Origin: Paenibacillus sp. FSL H7-0357
GTDB lineage: Bacteria; Bacillota; Bacilli; Paenibacillales; Paenibacillaceae
Length of the DNA stretch: 64,000 nucleotides
NCBI RefSeq assembly: GCF_000758525.1
Contig: NZ_CP009241.1
Location: forward strand, 6,076,001 to 6,140,000
Direction of reading: 5' to 3'
In this document: in pieces, positions 16,716 through 26,750 of the stretch
Position numbering within the stretch: position 1 is the stretch's first letter
How the letters are laid out: the number at the start of each line of letters is the position of its first letter
Program-made: the position numbers and the translations under genes
The notes under the pieces: generated by a model
The model's input: only the letters and a program-made list of their open reading frames with translations
Told to the model about the DNA's origin: nothing
Database searches by the model: none

Positions 16716-18022
16716 TCTATTAAGGTATGTACTTTTCTTCTACCAATAGATTCGTAGACCAATCCAGCATCCTCTGCCTCAGTAAGAGAGTAACAATTCC
16801 TTCCATCCAGTATAAGAGGCCTCTTCATTAACTCCTTATATTTATTAAGTGGAAAAGACTTAATCTCCGCCCATTCTGTAAAAATAAAGCATATATCTGT
16901 ATCTACTATTGTCTCTTCTATTGATTTACAATAATTAATTTCATCAGGAAAAATCCGTCTGAAGTTTTCAGTTCCAACTGGGTCCCATACTTTTACATTT
17001 GCGCCATCTTCAATCATCAAGGGAATATTCACTAAAGAAGGTGCATCTCTTAAATCATCTGTTCCAGGCTTGAAGGTTAAACCTAACACAGCAATACTGA
17101 GTCCGTTAAAACTATCAAAATATTTCCTGGATTTCTTTATTAGCTTTATCTTCTGATTCTCATTCACTTCGATTGCTGCCTTTACTGTTTTCAATTCATA
17201 GTCATTAAAACTAGCAAGCCAATGTAACGCTTTAGTATCCTTTGGGAAACATGATCCACCATAACCAATACCAGCATTTAGGAAGCGATTACCTATTCTT
17301 GGATCCATACCCATTCCTAAAGCAACATCATCAATGTTAGCTCCAACAATCTCACAAAGGTTAGCCATTTCATTGATGTAGGATATCTTCAAAGCTAGGA
17401 AGTCATTAGCAGCATACTTAATCATTTCTGCACTTCTACGGTTGGTAACTACAAAAGGTATATCAAACTCCTTATACATTTCCTTCATTAATTTCTCAGC
17501 ATTTTCAGACTCTACACCTAACACTATTCTTGTAGCATTCAGAGTATCTTTAACGGCTGTCCCTTGAGATAGAAATTCCGGATTAGAAGCGACTTCGATA
17601 GTTACATTATACTTTTTGTGTTCATTTATAATTTGTTCCACTTTATCATTAGTTCCTACTGGAACAGTTGACTTGACAATAACAATACAGTCTTGTTCTA
17701 CCGTTTGTGCTATTTGCCGAGCTACCTCAAATACATATTTTAAGTTCGCGGAGCCATCTTTCTTCTCTGGTGTTCCAACTCCAATGATAATGATTTGTGC
17801 ATCACTGTATGCTTTCATGTAATCAGTTGTATAAGTGATGTTCTCTTTATTTTGCTCCATAAGTAGCTCTAGGCCAGGTTCGTATATTGGAGAAGTACCA
17901 TTTTGCATAAGTGAAATTTTTTCTTTATCAATATCTAAACAGGTTATATTATTTCCTCTTTCAGCTAAACAAACAGCTGTAACCAGTCCTACGTAACCAG
18001 TACCCGCTACGGAGATTTTCAT
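16712..18022 (-). CDS. ugd: UDP-glucose/UDP-sugar 6-dehydrogenase
   Basis: A 436-residue NAD enzyme oxidising UDP-glucose (or a related UDP-sugar) to the uronic acid. The N-terminal Rossmann motif is GTGYVGLVTAVCLA. The catalytic-Cys motif NAGIGYGGSCFPKDTKAL places Cys258. The C-terminal domain begins near FKPGTDDLRDAPS. ATG 18022 is used, since AAGGA lies 10 bases upstream; ATG 18031 lies only two bases from it. The next gene overlaps by 4 bases. It implies a uronic acid in the polymer made by this locus. Confidence 0.95.
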   Translation of the reverse strand: MKISVAGTGYVGLVTAVCLAERGNNITCLDIDKEKISLMQNGTSPIYEPGLELLMEQNKENITYTTDYMKAYSDAQIIIIGVGTPEKKDGSANLKYVFEVARQIAQTVEQDCIVIVKSTVPVGTNDKVEQIINEHKKYNVTIEVASNPEFLSQGTAVKDTLNATRIVLGVESENAEKLMKEMYKEFDIPFVVTNRRSAEMIKYAANDFLALKISYINEMANLCEIVGANIDDVALGMGMDPRIGNRFLNAGIGYGGSCFPKDTKALHWLASFNDYELKTVKAAIEVNENQKIKLIKKSRKYFDSFNGLSIAVLGLTFKPGTDDLRDAPSLVNIPLMIEDGANVKVWDPVGTENFRRIFPDEINYCKSIEETIVDTDICFIFTEWAEIKSFPLNKYKELMKRPLILDGRNCYSLTEAEDAGLVYESIGRRKVHTLIE

Positions 18023-18027
18023 AATAA

Positions 18028-18939
18028 TCATATCCTTAACATTTTTTTAATAAGCGCTTTGTTCCATACAACAAAATACTCAAATCTAGTACCAAATCTA
18101 TCTTTAAACAATCTTATAATTTTGTCATTTAGTTCTGGATGATCAAATTCGCATCTCCTATTGCTCGTATTAATACTGGTATCATACTTACTACTTACTC
18201 CACTATGTGTACCTGATCCATCAAGGCCAATATTTTTCACTCTTGAGACTTTAGGGTATATTGTGAACATATCTAATTTAGATTGGCTATAACACCATCG
18301 TATTGCCCAGGAATCAATATCCCCCTTCATTTGGGAATCTAGCATAGCAGACAAATCTCTACCGCCGCGGTTAAACTTCTTCCGAAGACTCTTATCTATT
18401 CTAAAAGTCATGTAATCATCCACTTGCCAGTCTACATTGTCCCACCTATTTTTCCAAGTAGCCCATCCCCAGCTACACCCCCTATATGATAAATATACTT
18501 CACTTTCATATTTATCCGGGAAATCCAAATTAAAAGTATAACCACTTACTGACCAAATTTTTTTATCATTTTCATAAAATTTCAATGCATCATTCATATA
18601 ACTTAAAAAGTCCGGTGAAGTTATTAAATCATCCTCAAGAACAATTACTTGTTGAGTCAATTCAATTATTTCATTAACTCCTGAGATTATTGAATTTGCG
18701 AGTCCTTTATTAAACTCTGATTTAATGATTTTGACTGATTTAAACAACTTTTTATCAGGAAGTGTGTCAATATAATCTCTTACAAGTGTCACATTCTTAA
18801 TAGCCTTTTCATTTTTTGGTGCATCTGAGAATATAAAAACATCAGTGTCATCTGCCTGATAATTATAGGCTAATGATTCAATTGTCCGCCTAGTGTGCTC
18901 TGGTCTTGCATAAACAAATATTAAAACAGGAGCTAACAT
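18028..18939 (-). CDS. GT-A-fold glycosyltransferase
   Basis: A 303-residue glycosyltransferase resembling the GNT-I/GT13-like bacterial group. It starts PVLIFVYARPEHTRRTIESL, has FNKGLANSIISGVNEI, and the metal-binding acidic motif VLEDDLITSPDFL near residue 100, then SYRGCSWGWATWKNRW. It is cytoplasmic with no membrane segment. It would transfer one sugar during assembly of the lipid-linked repeat; donor and linkage cannot be told. It sits between the PaaK-like gene and ugd. Confidence 0.8.
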   Translation of the reverse strand: MLAPVLIFVYARPEHTRRTIESLAYNYQADDTDVFIFSDAPKNEKAIKNVTLVRDYIDTLPDKKLFKSVKIIKSEFNKGLANSIISGVNEIIELTQQVIVLEDDLITSPDFLSYMNDALKFYENDKKIWSVSGYTFNLDFPDKYESEVYLSYRGCSWGWATWKNRWDNVDWQVDDYMTFRIDKSLRKKFNRGGRDLSAMLDSQMKGDIDSWAIRWCYSQSKLDMFTIYPKVSRVKNIGLDGSGTHSGVSSKYDTSINTSNRRCEFDHPELNDKIIRLFKDRFGTRFEYFVVWNKALIKKMLRI

Positions 18940-18948
18940 AGTAACACC

Positions 18949-20313
18949 TCACAACGGTATATTTTGAATGAGTAGTTTCGACTTTCCTCTTTTTGTCAAA
19001 GGTAACTCAATTACAAACTCAAAATATGTTTTTATTTTTGCAATATCATAAAAATTATCATGAAGCTCAATTTGATCTTCCTGTGAAAACCTTTCATTTT
19101 TAATTATTCTAAAAACGATCACTCCAGGGGTGTTCTGCACAATTTGCCATTTTTCTATATGATCAAAAGCTTTATAGTGTCTACCAAATACTATAGCAGT
19201 TAGTAAGACTTTATCCATATTCTCAGTATAAATATAATCCTGTGTTCTCCCTAGAATCCTTTTAAGCCTCACTATCCCGTTCTCAATCCCGTCATAAGTA
19301 GCCAAATCTCCTGTACGATATCGTATAAAGGGCATAGCATAGTTATTAAATCCAGTCACGACCACTTCGCCAACTTCACCCGGTTTCACATGAATACCAT
19401 TTTCATCAATTATTTCAGTATATCCATAATAAGGGGAACAATAAGTTATAAGTCTATCATCAATTGAATAGCCAAATACGCTAGCTTCAGCATGCCCATA
19501 TTGATTAATAACTTTAGTTTTGAAAGCACGACTTATATTTTTCAGTTGATAATCAGAGAAGCTTTCAGATGTTAATTCAACCCCTTTTATCACCATGCCC
19601 AACTCAATGTTATTATCATTGATATAAGTTGCTATCGAATCGATAAATGATGGATAACCTCTTATGAAGCTTGGTTTGAAGTCCTTTATATACTCTACAT
19701 ATAAATGTTTATTATTATTAGTAAGATATTGCGATGACAAAGCAAAACTACCATATGGTATATCTTTTTCGCTTTTTCTTATCCAAAATATTTCTTGCTT
19801 CAGCAGTTCTTCTGGTATTATTGTACCGTCCATTGCCAAAATTTTATCTCCTGGAGAATATCCAAACATCCTGTATAAAAAATGTTGGTGCTCTGAATCA
19901 TAGCCCCCCAATGTATAAAATCCTAATGGTTCACCTGTGCTTCCTCCGGTAGTTACAAAACCAACATATTTTTTTGATTCAGGGATAGCCAAAATGTTGC
20001 TTTTTTCTTCTCTTATGGTACCTTTCGAGAGAAAAGGAATCCTAAAAAAATCTTCATAATTTTTTAAGTCAATCTGATTCTCAATAAATATTCTTTTATA
20101 ATATACAGAATTTTCAAACGCATAATTTAGAATTTTGATAATTTTTTTCCTATAGATATTTTCGAAATTCATGTTATGTCCCATATGAAATTTTTGGAGA
20201 TTTTTCAATCCGTAGTATATTTCCAACTTACCAATATAATGCCTGAAACCATAGCGAATATATTGAGGATCATTTAATCTTTTCATAATGCGAACTAATC
20301 GAGAATTCCCCAT
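18949..20313 (-). CDS. CapK/PaaK-like adenylate-forming enzyme
   Basis: A 454-residue member of the phenylacetate-CoA ligase-like group often found in capsule loci. The nucleotide loop is TTGGSTGEPLGFY, the aromatic motif QYGHAEASVFGY, and the ribose-binding motif MPFIRYRTGDLATYD. The C-terminal lid ends with LTKRGKSKLLIQN, which contains the expected Lys. Such proteins activate a carboxylate as an adenylate; the acyl or sugar-acid substrate in capsule clusters is not known. Possibilities are activation of an organic acid for polymer decoration, or of the uronic acid for amidation. It lies between wzx and a glycosyltransferase. Confidence 0.78.
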   Translation of the reverse strand: MGNSRLVRIMKRLNDPQYIRYGFRHYIGKLEIYYGLKNLQKFHMGHNMNFENIYRKKIIKILNYAFENSVYYKRIFIENQIDLKNYEDFFRIPFLSKGTIREEKSNILAIPESKKYVGFVTTGGSTGEPLGFYTLGGYDSEHQHFLYRMFGYSPGDKILAMDGTIIPEELLKQEIFWIRKSEKDIPYGSFALSSQYLTNNNKHLYVEYIKDFKPSFIRGYPSFIDSIATYINDNNIELGMVIKGVELTSESFSDYQLKNISRAFKTKVINQYGHAEASVFGYSIDDRLITYCSPYYGYTEIIDENGIHVKPGEVGEVVVTGFNNYAMPFIRYRTGDLATYDGIENGIVRLKRILGRTQDYIYTENMDKVLLTAIVFGRHYKAFDHIEKWQIVQNTPGVIVFRIIKNERFSQEDQIELHDNFYDIAKIKTYFEFVIELPLTKRGKSKLLIQNIPL

Positions 20314-20325
20314 ATAAAATCATCC

Positions 20326-21696
20326 TCATTTGTGTTTAATATCTGAAAAAATCTTTCTCAAATTAAATGCTCTTAACATCATAATGGACGAAATTCTTGT
20401 TGGTTTAAAAAAGGCTGGCGCAATAATCGCAACTGTTATTTGTGAAGTTAGTGTAGCTATAGCCGCCCCATAACCTCCATATAATGGTATTAAAAAATAA
20501 TTCAATGATATATTAATAATACAACCAGCTGCTATATAAGCCATTGAATATCTTTGTAAGCCTTCACTCACTAACCAAACACCTCTAGCCGAACCTAACA
20601 TCGCAAATATACCTGCCCAGATACTAACTGACAAAATTCGTGCAGATTCTATATATTCAGGACCATATAAAATTCCAATAATAAGCTTCGCAAATAACAT
20701 TATGAATACGCCGAAAACAATACCCATCCAAGCTACAATATTATAAAGTAACTGCACCGACCTTATATAACCATCTTTATCGATTTTCTTTTTACTCATA
20801 ATTACTGGTCTAAATGAAATAATAATGGCAGTTGGAATAAAATACCACATCTCCGCAATTCTAACAGCCGCTGAAAATATGCCAAGCTCATCTTTATTTG
20901 GCATTATAGTCCCCAACATAACTTGATCAATTCTCATGTATAATGATACCATCAAGCCTGAAAGCACAAGATACCAACTTTGCGACAATATTTCTTTCGC
21001 ATAATCCATGCTAAATCTCATGCGAGATTTTTCTTGTCGGTATTTGATATAAGCCATAACTAGTGCTGCACTTACTATTGCAATATCAATTGTGTAAATT
21101 AAGGCAAAAAGAATTAGATCACCTTTGAAATAAACTAATAATAGTTTTAAACCTGCAGTCAACAAACTGACAATAATTCTAATTAAGGAGGATATCTTCG
21201 CTTTCTGATGAGCCTGTATCCAATACTCAATAACTTCGAACGATCTTATAACCATTGAGCAGGACATTATAAGAACGATAAGTTGTAGAGAATTATTAGA
21301 TGGTTCTAGTATCCACATTACTATACAAGAAACAACGGTTAATATGACTCCGCCAATTATCCTTAACAAAAAGCTTGTGCAGAGAATAGTCCCTTCTTCA
21401 TACTCTTTTTCCACAATAGTTTTAACAATTAAAATCTCCAAACCTAATGTTGATAAAACTGTAAACAAAGAGACGATAGCCAATGCATAATTAAATTCGC
21501 CATATAACTCGGGACCGAAATAACGTGCAACTACCGCAGTTATAAACACACCTAGTATCATGCTAAAGACTTTATCACTTACTAGCCAACCAGAGTTCCC
21601 TAATATTTTTTTGGCTACCTCATTACTTAATAGTCTACTCTTAACTAGATTTAATAAGTTCAATTTATTTTCCCACTTTTTCCATATACTTTTCAA
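20326..21696 (-). CDS. wzx: Wzx-type repeat-unit flippase
   Basis: A 456-residue integral membrane protein with about 12-14 hydrophobic segments, in the polysaccharide transport (PST/MATE-like) family. Typical features are the N-terminal NSGWLVSDKVFSMILGVFITAVVARYFGPELYGEFNYA and the later WAGIFAMLGSARGVWLVSEG. It would move the undecaprenyl-linked repeat unit across the membrane. Wzy lies two genes upstream in the same transcript, completing a Wzx/Wzy system. Confidence 0.9.
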   Translation of the reverse strand: MKSIWKKWENKLNLLNLVKSRLLSNEVAKKILGNSGWLVSDKVFSMILGVFITAVVARYFGPELYGEFNYALAIVSLFTVLSTLGLEILIVKTIVEKEYEEGTILCTSFLLRIIGGVILTVVSCIVMWILEPSNNSLQLIVLIMSCSMVIRSFEVIEYWIQAHQKAKISSLIRIIVSLLTAGLKLLLVYFKGDLILFALIYTIDIAIVSAALVMAYIKYRQEKSRMRFSMDYAKEILSQSWYLVLSGLMVSLYMRIDQVMLGTIMPNKDELGIFSAAVRIAEMWYFIPTAIIISFRPVIMSKKKIDKDGYIRSVQLLYNIVAWMGIVFGVFIMLFAKLIIGILYGPEYIESARILSVSIWAGIFAMLGSARGVWLVSEGLQRYSMAYIAAGCIINISLNYFLIPLYGGYGAAIATLTSQITVAIIAPAFFKPTRISSIMMLRAFNLRKIFSDIKHK

Positions 21697-21720
21697 ATAG
21701 TATTTTTAAATGAGACTCAA

Positions 21721-22977
21721 TTAGTCTATTGAAACTATATTCTTATAAATTTGAGATAGCTTTTCTAAATTATGTTCTCTATTATGGGTTTTCAAAGCAC
21801 GTACTCTTGCGTTATTAGAAAATTTCAATGCTAAGTCATTATCAGCAAAAATTTCACAAACATAGTGTGCCAACATATATGGTGCATCTGCTTGATACAA
21901 GAATCCTTCTTGCTTATCAAGTAATAAATCGCTTATCCCCCCAACATAAGAAGCTACACAGGGCACTCCTAGTATCATTGCTTCTCCGAGCGAGTTAGGA
22001 CTATTCTCAATCGATGAAGGACAAACAAATACGTTTGATTTTAGAAATCTGTTACACATTTCATTCTCATCTAGACTGCCGGTAAAGGATACTTTATCTT
22101 GAAGTTTATATTTACCTATAAGATGGTTTAAATACTTAGCGTATGATGTTTCCTTTAATTTTGCTTTTAATCCACGTATATTAAAAATATCAATACCACC
22201 AATATATAGTTTAGCTTTCGGGAATTTTTTCAAAATAATAGGCATTGCCTCTAACATATGGTGCAAGCCTTTAATAGGATATGTGCCTTGACTAACAAAT
22301 ATTGAATGTTCTTCAATTTTTTTAATATTCCATACAGAATTATAAAATTCCTCTCTTAGTGTTTCATTACAGTAATGATATTGTATGTCAGGATTTATCT
22401 GTAGTGCACAGGCTTTATCCCACATTGTTCTTCCTAGTACATGCTTCACCTTCTTTAGTGCCAATACTTCAGAAAAACCTCTTTGCTCAAATTTTTTTTG
22501 TTGTTGCACTAAATTATCTTTTTTAATCAGATCTCGAAAGGTAAAGCTATTTTGAATCTTTCTAGGTAGATTAGCCATATAATGTTGGGCGTAAATTGAT
22601 ACTAACCCTTGTATAGAAATAAGCACTTTTATTTTTCTTTGATTACAAACGTTAACCATAGAGAGTGTATGAACAAACTCCGTTCCAAATATATGTACAA
22701 TGTCAGGAGTAGTTGTTTCTATAATTTTCTCAAGATATTTATAAATTTCATGCTCATTTCTATTCTGTGGAAAAGGATAATACTTTATCTTCTCCCCAAA
22801 TAGAACATTTTTCGAACTGATTAATTTACAAGGGAAAGCGATTGAGAGTTCTATTCTATCAGAATTCGCTAAATATTTAGACATATTAACAAGCCATCCA
22901 CCAAAAGGAATAGTTCTCAAGTTCATCAAAATACTTGCTTCTGGTAATGGAATATTCGTGAGCCATAAAACTTTCAT
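21721..22977 (-). CDS. GT4-type (GT-B) glycosyltransferase
   Basis: A 418-residue GT-B enzyme. The N-domain begins MKVLWLTNIPLPEASILMNL. The C-domain holds the donor-binding features FVSQGTYPIKGLHHMLEA, VSFTGSLDENEM and the EX7E-like SSIENSPNSLGEAMILGVP. It is soluble or peripheral at the inner membrane face and adds a sugar to the growing repeat. The acceptor and donor are not predictable. Confidence 0.85.
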   Translation of the reverse strand: MKVLWLTNIPLPEASILMNLRTIPFGGWLVNMSKYLANSDRIELSIAFPCKLISSKNVLFGEKIKYYPFPQNRNEHEIYKYLEKIIETTTPDIVHIFGTEFVHTLSMVNVCNQRKIKVLISIQGLVSIYAQHYMANLPRKIQNSFTFRDLIKKDNLVQQQKKFEQRGFSEVLALKKVKHVLGRTMWDKACALQINPDIQYHYCNETLREEFYNSVWNIKKIEEHSIFVSQGTYPIKGLHHMLEAMPIILKKFPKAKLYIGGIDIFNIRGLKAKLKETSYAKYLNHLIGKYKLQDKVSFTGSLDENEMCNRFLKSNVFVCPSSIENSPNSLGEAMILGVPCVASYVGGISDLLLDKQEGFLYQADAPYMLAHYVCEIFADNDLALKFSNNARVRALKTHNREHNLEKLSQIYKNIVSID

Positions 22978-23041
22978 CTTTTCAACCCCAAACTGTCATA
23001 TATTACAAGTGAAATATAAAAGTACCTTTTTTTGATCAATA

Positions 23042-24406
23042 CTAACTATTTATTTGTGGTACTTTTGATGATTTACTGGTTTTATCATTATGAATTTTGT
23101 TTACTACTAAAATCAAGCCTATTGCAAGCCAAGTATGAGGCGCTGAATAGTTCCATCGGAACGCTGTAGCTACCATTTGGTATACTAGATATACATTCAA
23201 GGAAAAGGTAATTAAGTTACTATTATTTAAATAATACCTATAAAAGATAGCACAGCTCACACCAAACAAAAGAGATAGAGATAATACTAAAGGTAAACCT
23301 CCATCTAAGTAGAAATTCATTATACTTGTGTAAAAAGCATTAAACGTAGTGTTATCTCCTATTAGTATTGGGTTAACGGTGAAACTAGCCGTCTTTTCAT
23401 TTGCCGTATGGAAAGAGAACGAGTTCCCACTTAAAAAAATAAGAAATGTGTTAATCATTTCTTCAATTCCCGAAAAAAAGGATCTTCCATAAGTATATCC
23501 TGTTAATTTATATATTTGAGAAGATAAAAAAAAGTCCAACGATCTAAATGGCCCTGTAAAGTATATTACAAGTTGTTTGAGAGAGTAATTCACAAAAACA
23601 TCTACAGACTCTGATAAGCTCGGAGACCTAATTCCAATTCTTTTAGCTGAGCTTAAATTCATAAAATAAACAACAAAAACAAAAAAAATCACATAAAGAG
23701 ATTTTGAGATGTTACTTCTTTTCTTGAAATTTGTGCTTACTTTTTTAAATAAATCATATTTAAAACCAAAGGAAATCAATGTGAAAATTATAATTTCAAA
23801 ATAAATAAACCTTCCATTTCCTATAAATGCAAATAAAACACTATTGAATAAAGCCAACCCCAAGTTTATTCCTTTTTTTCCATTTACAACCAAGTCGGAT
23901 ATTAACGCAAGAATAGAAACTTTAACCAATGGGGTAATAATCCAAAAATATAATAGCGAACTAAAAGATGAGCCAAATAATAAACCTTGTTCATATACAA
24001 TTCTTCTCATGTCTGCCGTAGTCATAGAAAATAATAAATTGTTATATTTTATAGCAAAATAAATCAAGATGAAGGAAAGAAAAAACTGAAGAAACAAAAA
24101 GAATCTGGTATTTAATAAGTCACCACCTAAGAGTCTTTGCTTATCCACCCCCACATTTATATGATTTTTATTTTTTTTGTGATTTACTACAAAGAAGCCA
24201 ATAGAAGTTGCAACCACATTCAACCAAATTATCATATATGTTTTAGTTGAAACATCATATAGCATAAATGGGTTACCTAAGGATACAATAGTCCATATTC
24301 CCCAGAATAATGAGAAATAGGTTAATGGATTAAATATATTACCAGTTCTAATTACTCCAAATATTATAATGAAGCAAATTGTACATATAAATAATATGTA
24401 TAACAT
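23042..24406 (-). CDS. wzy: oligosaccharide repeat-unit polymerase (Wzy-like)
   Basis: A 454-residue protein with about 11-12 hydrophobic segments and little similarity to anything soluble, as is usual for Wzy. It has a large central loop (about residues 255-350) with Arg- and Ser-rich stretches (KRIGIRSPSLSESVDVF, GYTYGRSFFSG) and a late hydrophobic series. The call rests on topology and on position next to wzx and glycosyltransferases. It would polymerise flipped repeat units at the outer face. Confidence 0.8.
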   Translation of the reverse strand: MLYILFICTICFIIIFGVIRTGNIFNPLTYFSLFWGIWTIVSLGNPFMLYDVSTKTYMIIWLNVVATSIGFFVVNHKKNKNHINVGVDKQRLLGGDLLNTRFFLFLQFFLSFILIYFAIKYNNLLFSMTTADMRRIVYEQGLLFGSSFSSLLYFWIITPLVKVSILALISDLVVNGKKGINLGLALFNSVLFAFIGNGRFIYFEIIIFTLISFGFKYDLFKKVSTNFKKRSNISKSLYVIFFVFVVYFMNLSSAKRIGIRSPSLSESVDVFVNYSLKQLVIYFTGPFRSLDFFLSSQIYKLTGYTYGRSFFSGIEEMINTFLIFLSGNSFSFHTANEKTASFTVNPILIGDNTTFNAFYTSIMNFYLDGGLPLVLSLSLLFGVSCAIFYRYYLNNSNLITFSLNVYLVYQMVATAFRWNYSAPHTWLAIGLILVVNKIHNDKTSKSSKVPQINS

Positions 24407-24436
24407 TTTTTCCCCCTAAACTGAAACATCAATAAT

Positions 24437-25669
24437 TTAGCATATTTCATGAAAAATAGTAGTTTTAAGAAAATCCAAGATTTTTTCCGCTTGTTTTAAG
24501 TTGTTTTTATAAGTCAAGACAAAACTTTTAGCCTTCAATCCGAACCCATGGAGTTCTCTCATATCTAAACTTAAAACTTCAACAAGTTTTTCCTTTAAGT
24601 CATCCACATTTTCACCTTCAAAACAATAAACAAATTCTTTATATTCTACTGGCATTCCCGGCAAATTTGTTGTTAATATTGGAGTACCAGAAGCCATATA
24701 CTCCATATTCTTTGAAGGAAATGAATATTTTGTAAACTCTTCTTCAGATGGCCTCGGATTAATTAATAATGTTGCTTTTGTCTCCTTGATTATTATCTCG
24801 CTATTAGGTAAAACCCCATAAAATCTAATTCTTTTGTCTTTAAGTTCATAATTTTTCAATTCATTTTCCAGTTCCCCCGATCCAAACAACCATAGTTCGG
24901 CATCATTGAATGGAATATTAATAAATGCTTCAACTAATTTTTTCACACCGTATTTTTCTTGTAACGCACCTGCATAAATAACAATTTTTTTTTCATATTT
25001 ATTTTTCAATTCGTTATTAATTTTTGTCATTTCTAGATCTACGAATCCTTCAATAACAATATGAGGCTTCTTATGTGGATTGACTATTTCATTCATATGG
25101 ATGGTCAACAAAACATATCCATCATGCTTTTTAATAAAAAAATCACAAAATTCAGTATACCATTTTTTAAATAATTGCTTAATTCCAAATTGTCTCTTAG
25201 TGGAATATGTCTGCATAAATTGCGGTAAATCAGTAACAATCCCAATAGTTTTCACATTACAAAGAGTTGCTGCACATTTAGCAGCAGCACTGATAGTTAA
25301 ATTCAAAACATCACATATTATGACCCTTTCATTCTTTCTATTATTAAAGCACCATATAAATGAACCAATAAAGGCAATTAGCAACGTAAGAATGTGCCCT
25401 ATAAAGGGTACGTTTAATAAAGGTATATACTTATATGTAACTTCTTTATCGCTATCATTAGGATAGTTGATAAATAATTTTCGAGTATTCATGCGTGATA
25501 ATGGTATTCCACTAAGCGTTGTAACGGTAGCATGTCCTAGACTTCCAAACCCCTCGGCTAGTAAACGATGAAACTTTTGAGCCTGTTGCTCCGGTTTAAT
25601 AATGCTTTTAGTGAAAAAATCATTAAATGTTCTGGTAGAGCATAATCTTGAAACATAAAGTATTTCCAT
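24437..25669 (-). CDS. GT4-type glycosyltransferase
   Basis: A 410-residue GT-B glycosyltransferase. The C-domain has IVIYAGALQEKYGVKKLVEA, LWLFGSGELENELKNY, RIRFYGVLPNSEI and INPRPSEEEFTKYSFPSKNMEYMASG, a variant of the EX7E motif ending in a conserved Glu. A hydrophobic stretch near residues 88-108 may associate it with the membrane. It shares one base with the upstream gene (TAATG), so the two are coupled. Confidence 0.85.
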   Translation of the reverse strand: MEILYVSRLCSTRTFNDFFTKSIIKPEQQAQKFHRLLAEGFGSLGHATVTTLSGIPLSRMNTRKLFINYPNDSDKEVTYKYIPLLNVPFIGHILTLLIAFIGSFIWCFNNRKNERVIICDVLNLTISAAAKCAATLCNVKTIGIVTDLPQFMQTYSTKRQFGIKQLFKKWYTEFCDFFIKKHDGYVLLTIHMNEIVNPHKKPHIVIEGFVDLEMTKINNELKNKYEKKIVIYAGALQEKYGVKKLVEAFINIPFNDAELWLFGSGELENELKNYELKDKRIRFYGVLPNSEIIIKETKATLLINPRPSEEEFTKYSFPSKNMEYMASGTPILTTNLPGMPVEYKEFVYCFEGENVDDLKEKLVEVLSLDMRELHGFGLKAKSFVLTYKNNLKQAEKILDFLKTTIFHEIC

Positions 25670-26748
25670 TAATCCCTCCCCCCTCCAAATATCTCATATA
25701 ATTTATTTTTAAAAATTAAATTGTCATTTAAAGCCTTCTCAATAATATTACCTGCTACAACTTCTAGTTTTGCCCAATCAATTGAGTTGTACCAACTGTA
25801 TATATCCTCAGCGATATTATTCGCATCATAATTAATCTGATATCCTAATTCTGAACTCGTTATTTGCATTGCAGTGTCTGAATTCACAATTATTGGTATA
25901 CTATACCAAGCAGCATCGTAAAGCTTATTAGATAAAGCATATTTAACTAATAAGGACTCATTTCCATAAGCATTAAAGAGTATGTCTGTCTCTTCATAGA
26001 ATTTTTCTTTTTGGTTTTCGTTATACCTTCCGTAGAAAAAAACATTTTTCATATTATTTTCTTTGCAGTACTCTTTGATTTTATTTTCATCTACTCCATC
26101 ACCGTAGAAAGAAAATAAGAATCGTTCATCATTTGATATCAAATTTAGCATTTTAACAACTTCACTATAATAAGAAATAGCCCCAATATACGAAATTCTG
26201 ATAATCTCTCTTTGCCTTGCAGTATTTGATCTTATATTTTTGTTCCTCTTATTCTTAAAATCCAAGTTATGACATACTGTATATTCCGCTTGTGGTAAAA
26301 AACTCAAAAAAGAAGGAGATGAAATAACTGTCATTTTACTAACATGTACTACTTTTCCTAACATTTTTTTATAAAACGAGTATTTCTCATAAGTATAATC
26401 TCTTATATCTAAAATGAATCTATCTTTATATTTCTTTTTCAGGAATTTACTCAAAAATAAAGCAGGCAAAGTGGTAAGAATTATAAGAAAATCATACTTT
26501 TTTTCCTTAATTACTTTTTCGCAAAATTTAAAAAAACCATACATTTGCTTCAATTTCCATATTTTATCACTATCATCAGACATCTCCTTTCTATATACTA
26601 TTGTATTATTATTTGATTTTTCATTCATATTCTTTCTATCCCAATAAATCAAATCAAAATCAATCCTATTTTCTTTCAAAAAAGATTCGTAAACATTAAA
26701 ATAAGGCATATACCTTAAATTAGAGAATCCAATAACTCCCACTTTCAT
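25669..26748 (-). CDS. glycosyltransferase (GT-B-like)
   Basis: A 359-residue protein of GT-B style: KVGVIGFSNLRYMPYFNVY, IRISYIGAISYYSEVVKML, FSFYGDGVDENKIKEY, VFFYGRYNENQKEKF and FNAYGNESLLVKYALSNKLYDA. ATG 26748 is chosen, as GGAGGAA lies 9 bases upstream. The frame could begin at 26766 but that ATG lies within the previous gene and has no ribosome site. It is very AT-rich. Substrates are unknown. Confidence 0.75.
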   Translation of the reverse strand: MKVGVIGFSNLRYMPYFNVYESFLKENRIDFDLIYWDRKNMNEKSNNNTIVYRKEMSDDSDKIWKLKQMYGFFKFCEKVIKEKKYDFLIILTTLPALFLSKFLKKKYKDRFILDIRDYTYEKYSFYKKMLGKVVHVSKMTVISSPSFLSFLPQAEYTVCHNLDFKNKRNKNIRSNTARQREIIRISYIGAISYYSEVVKMLNLISNDERFLFSFYGDGVDENKIKEYCKENNMKNVFFYGRYNENQKEKFYEETDILFNAYGNESLLVKYALSNKLYDAAWYSIPIIVNSDTAMQITSSELGYQINYDANNIAEDIYSWYNSIDWAKLEVVAGNIIEKALNDNLIFKNKLYEIFGGGRD

Positions 26749-26750
26749 TT

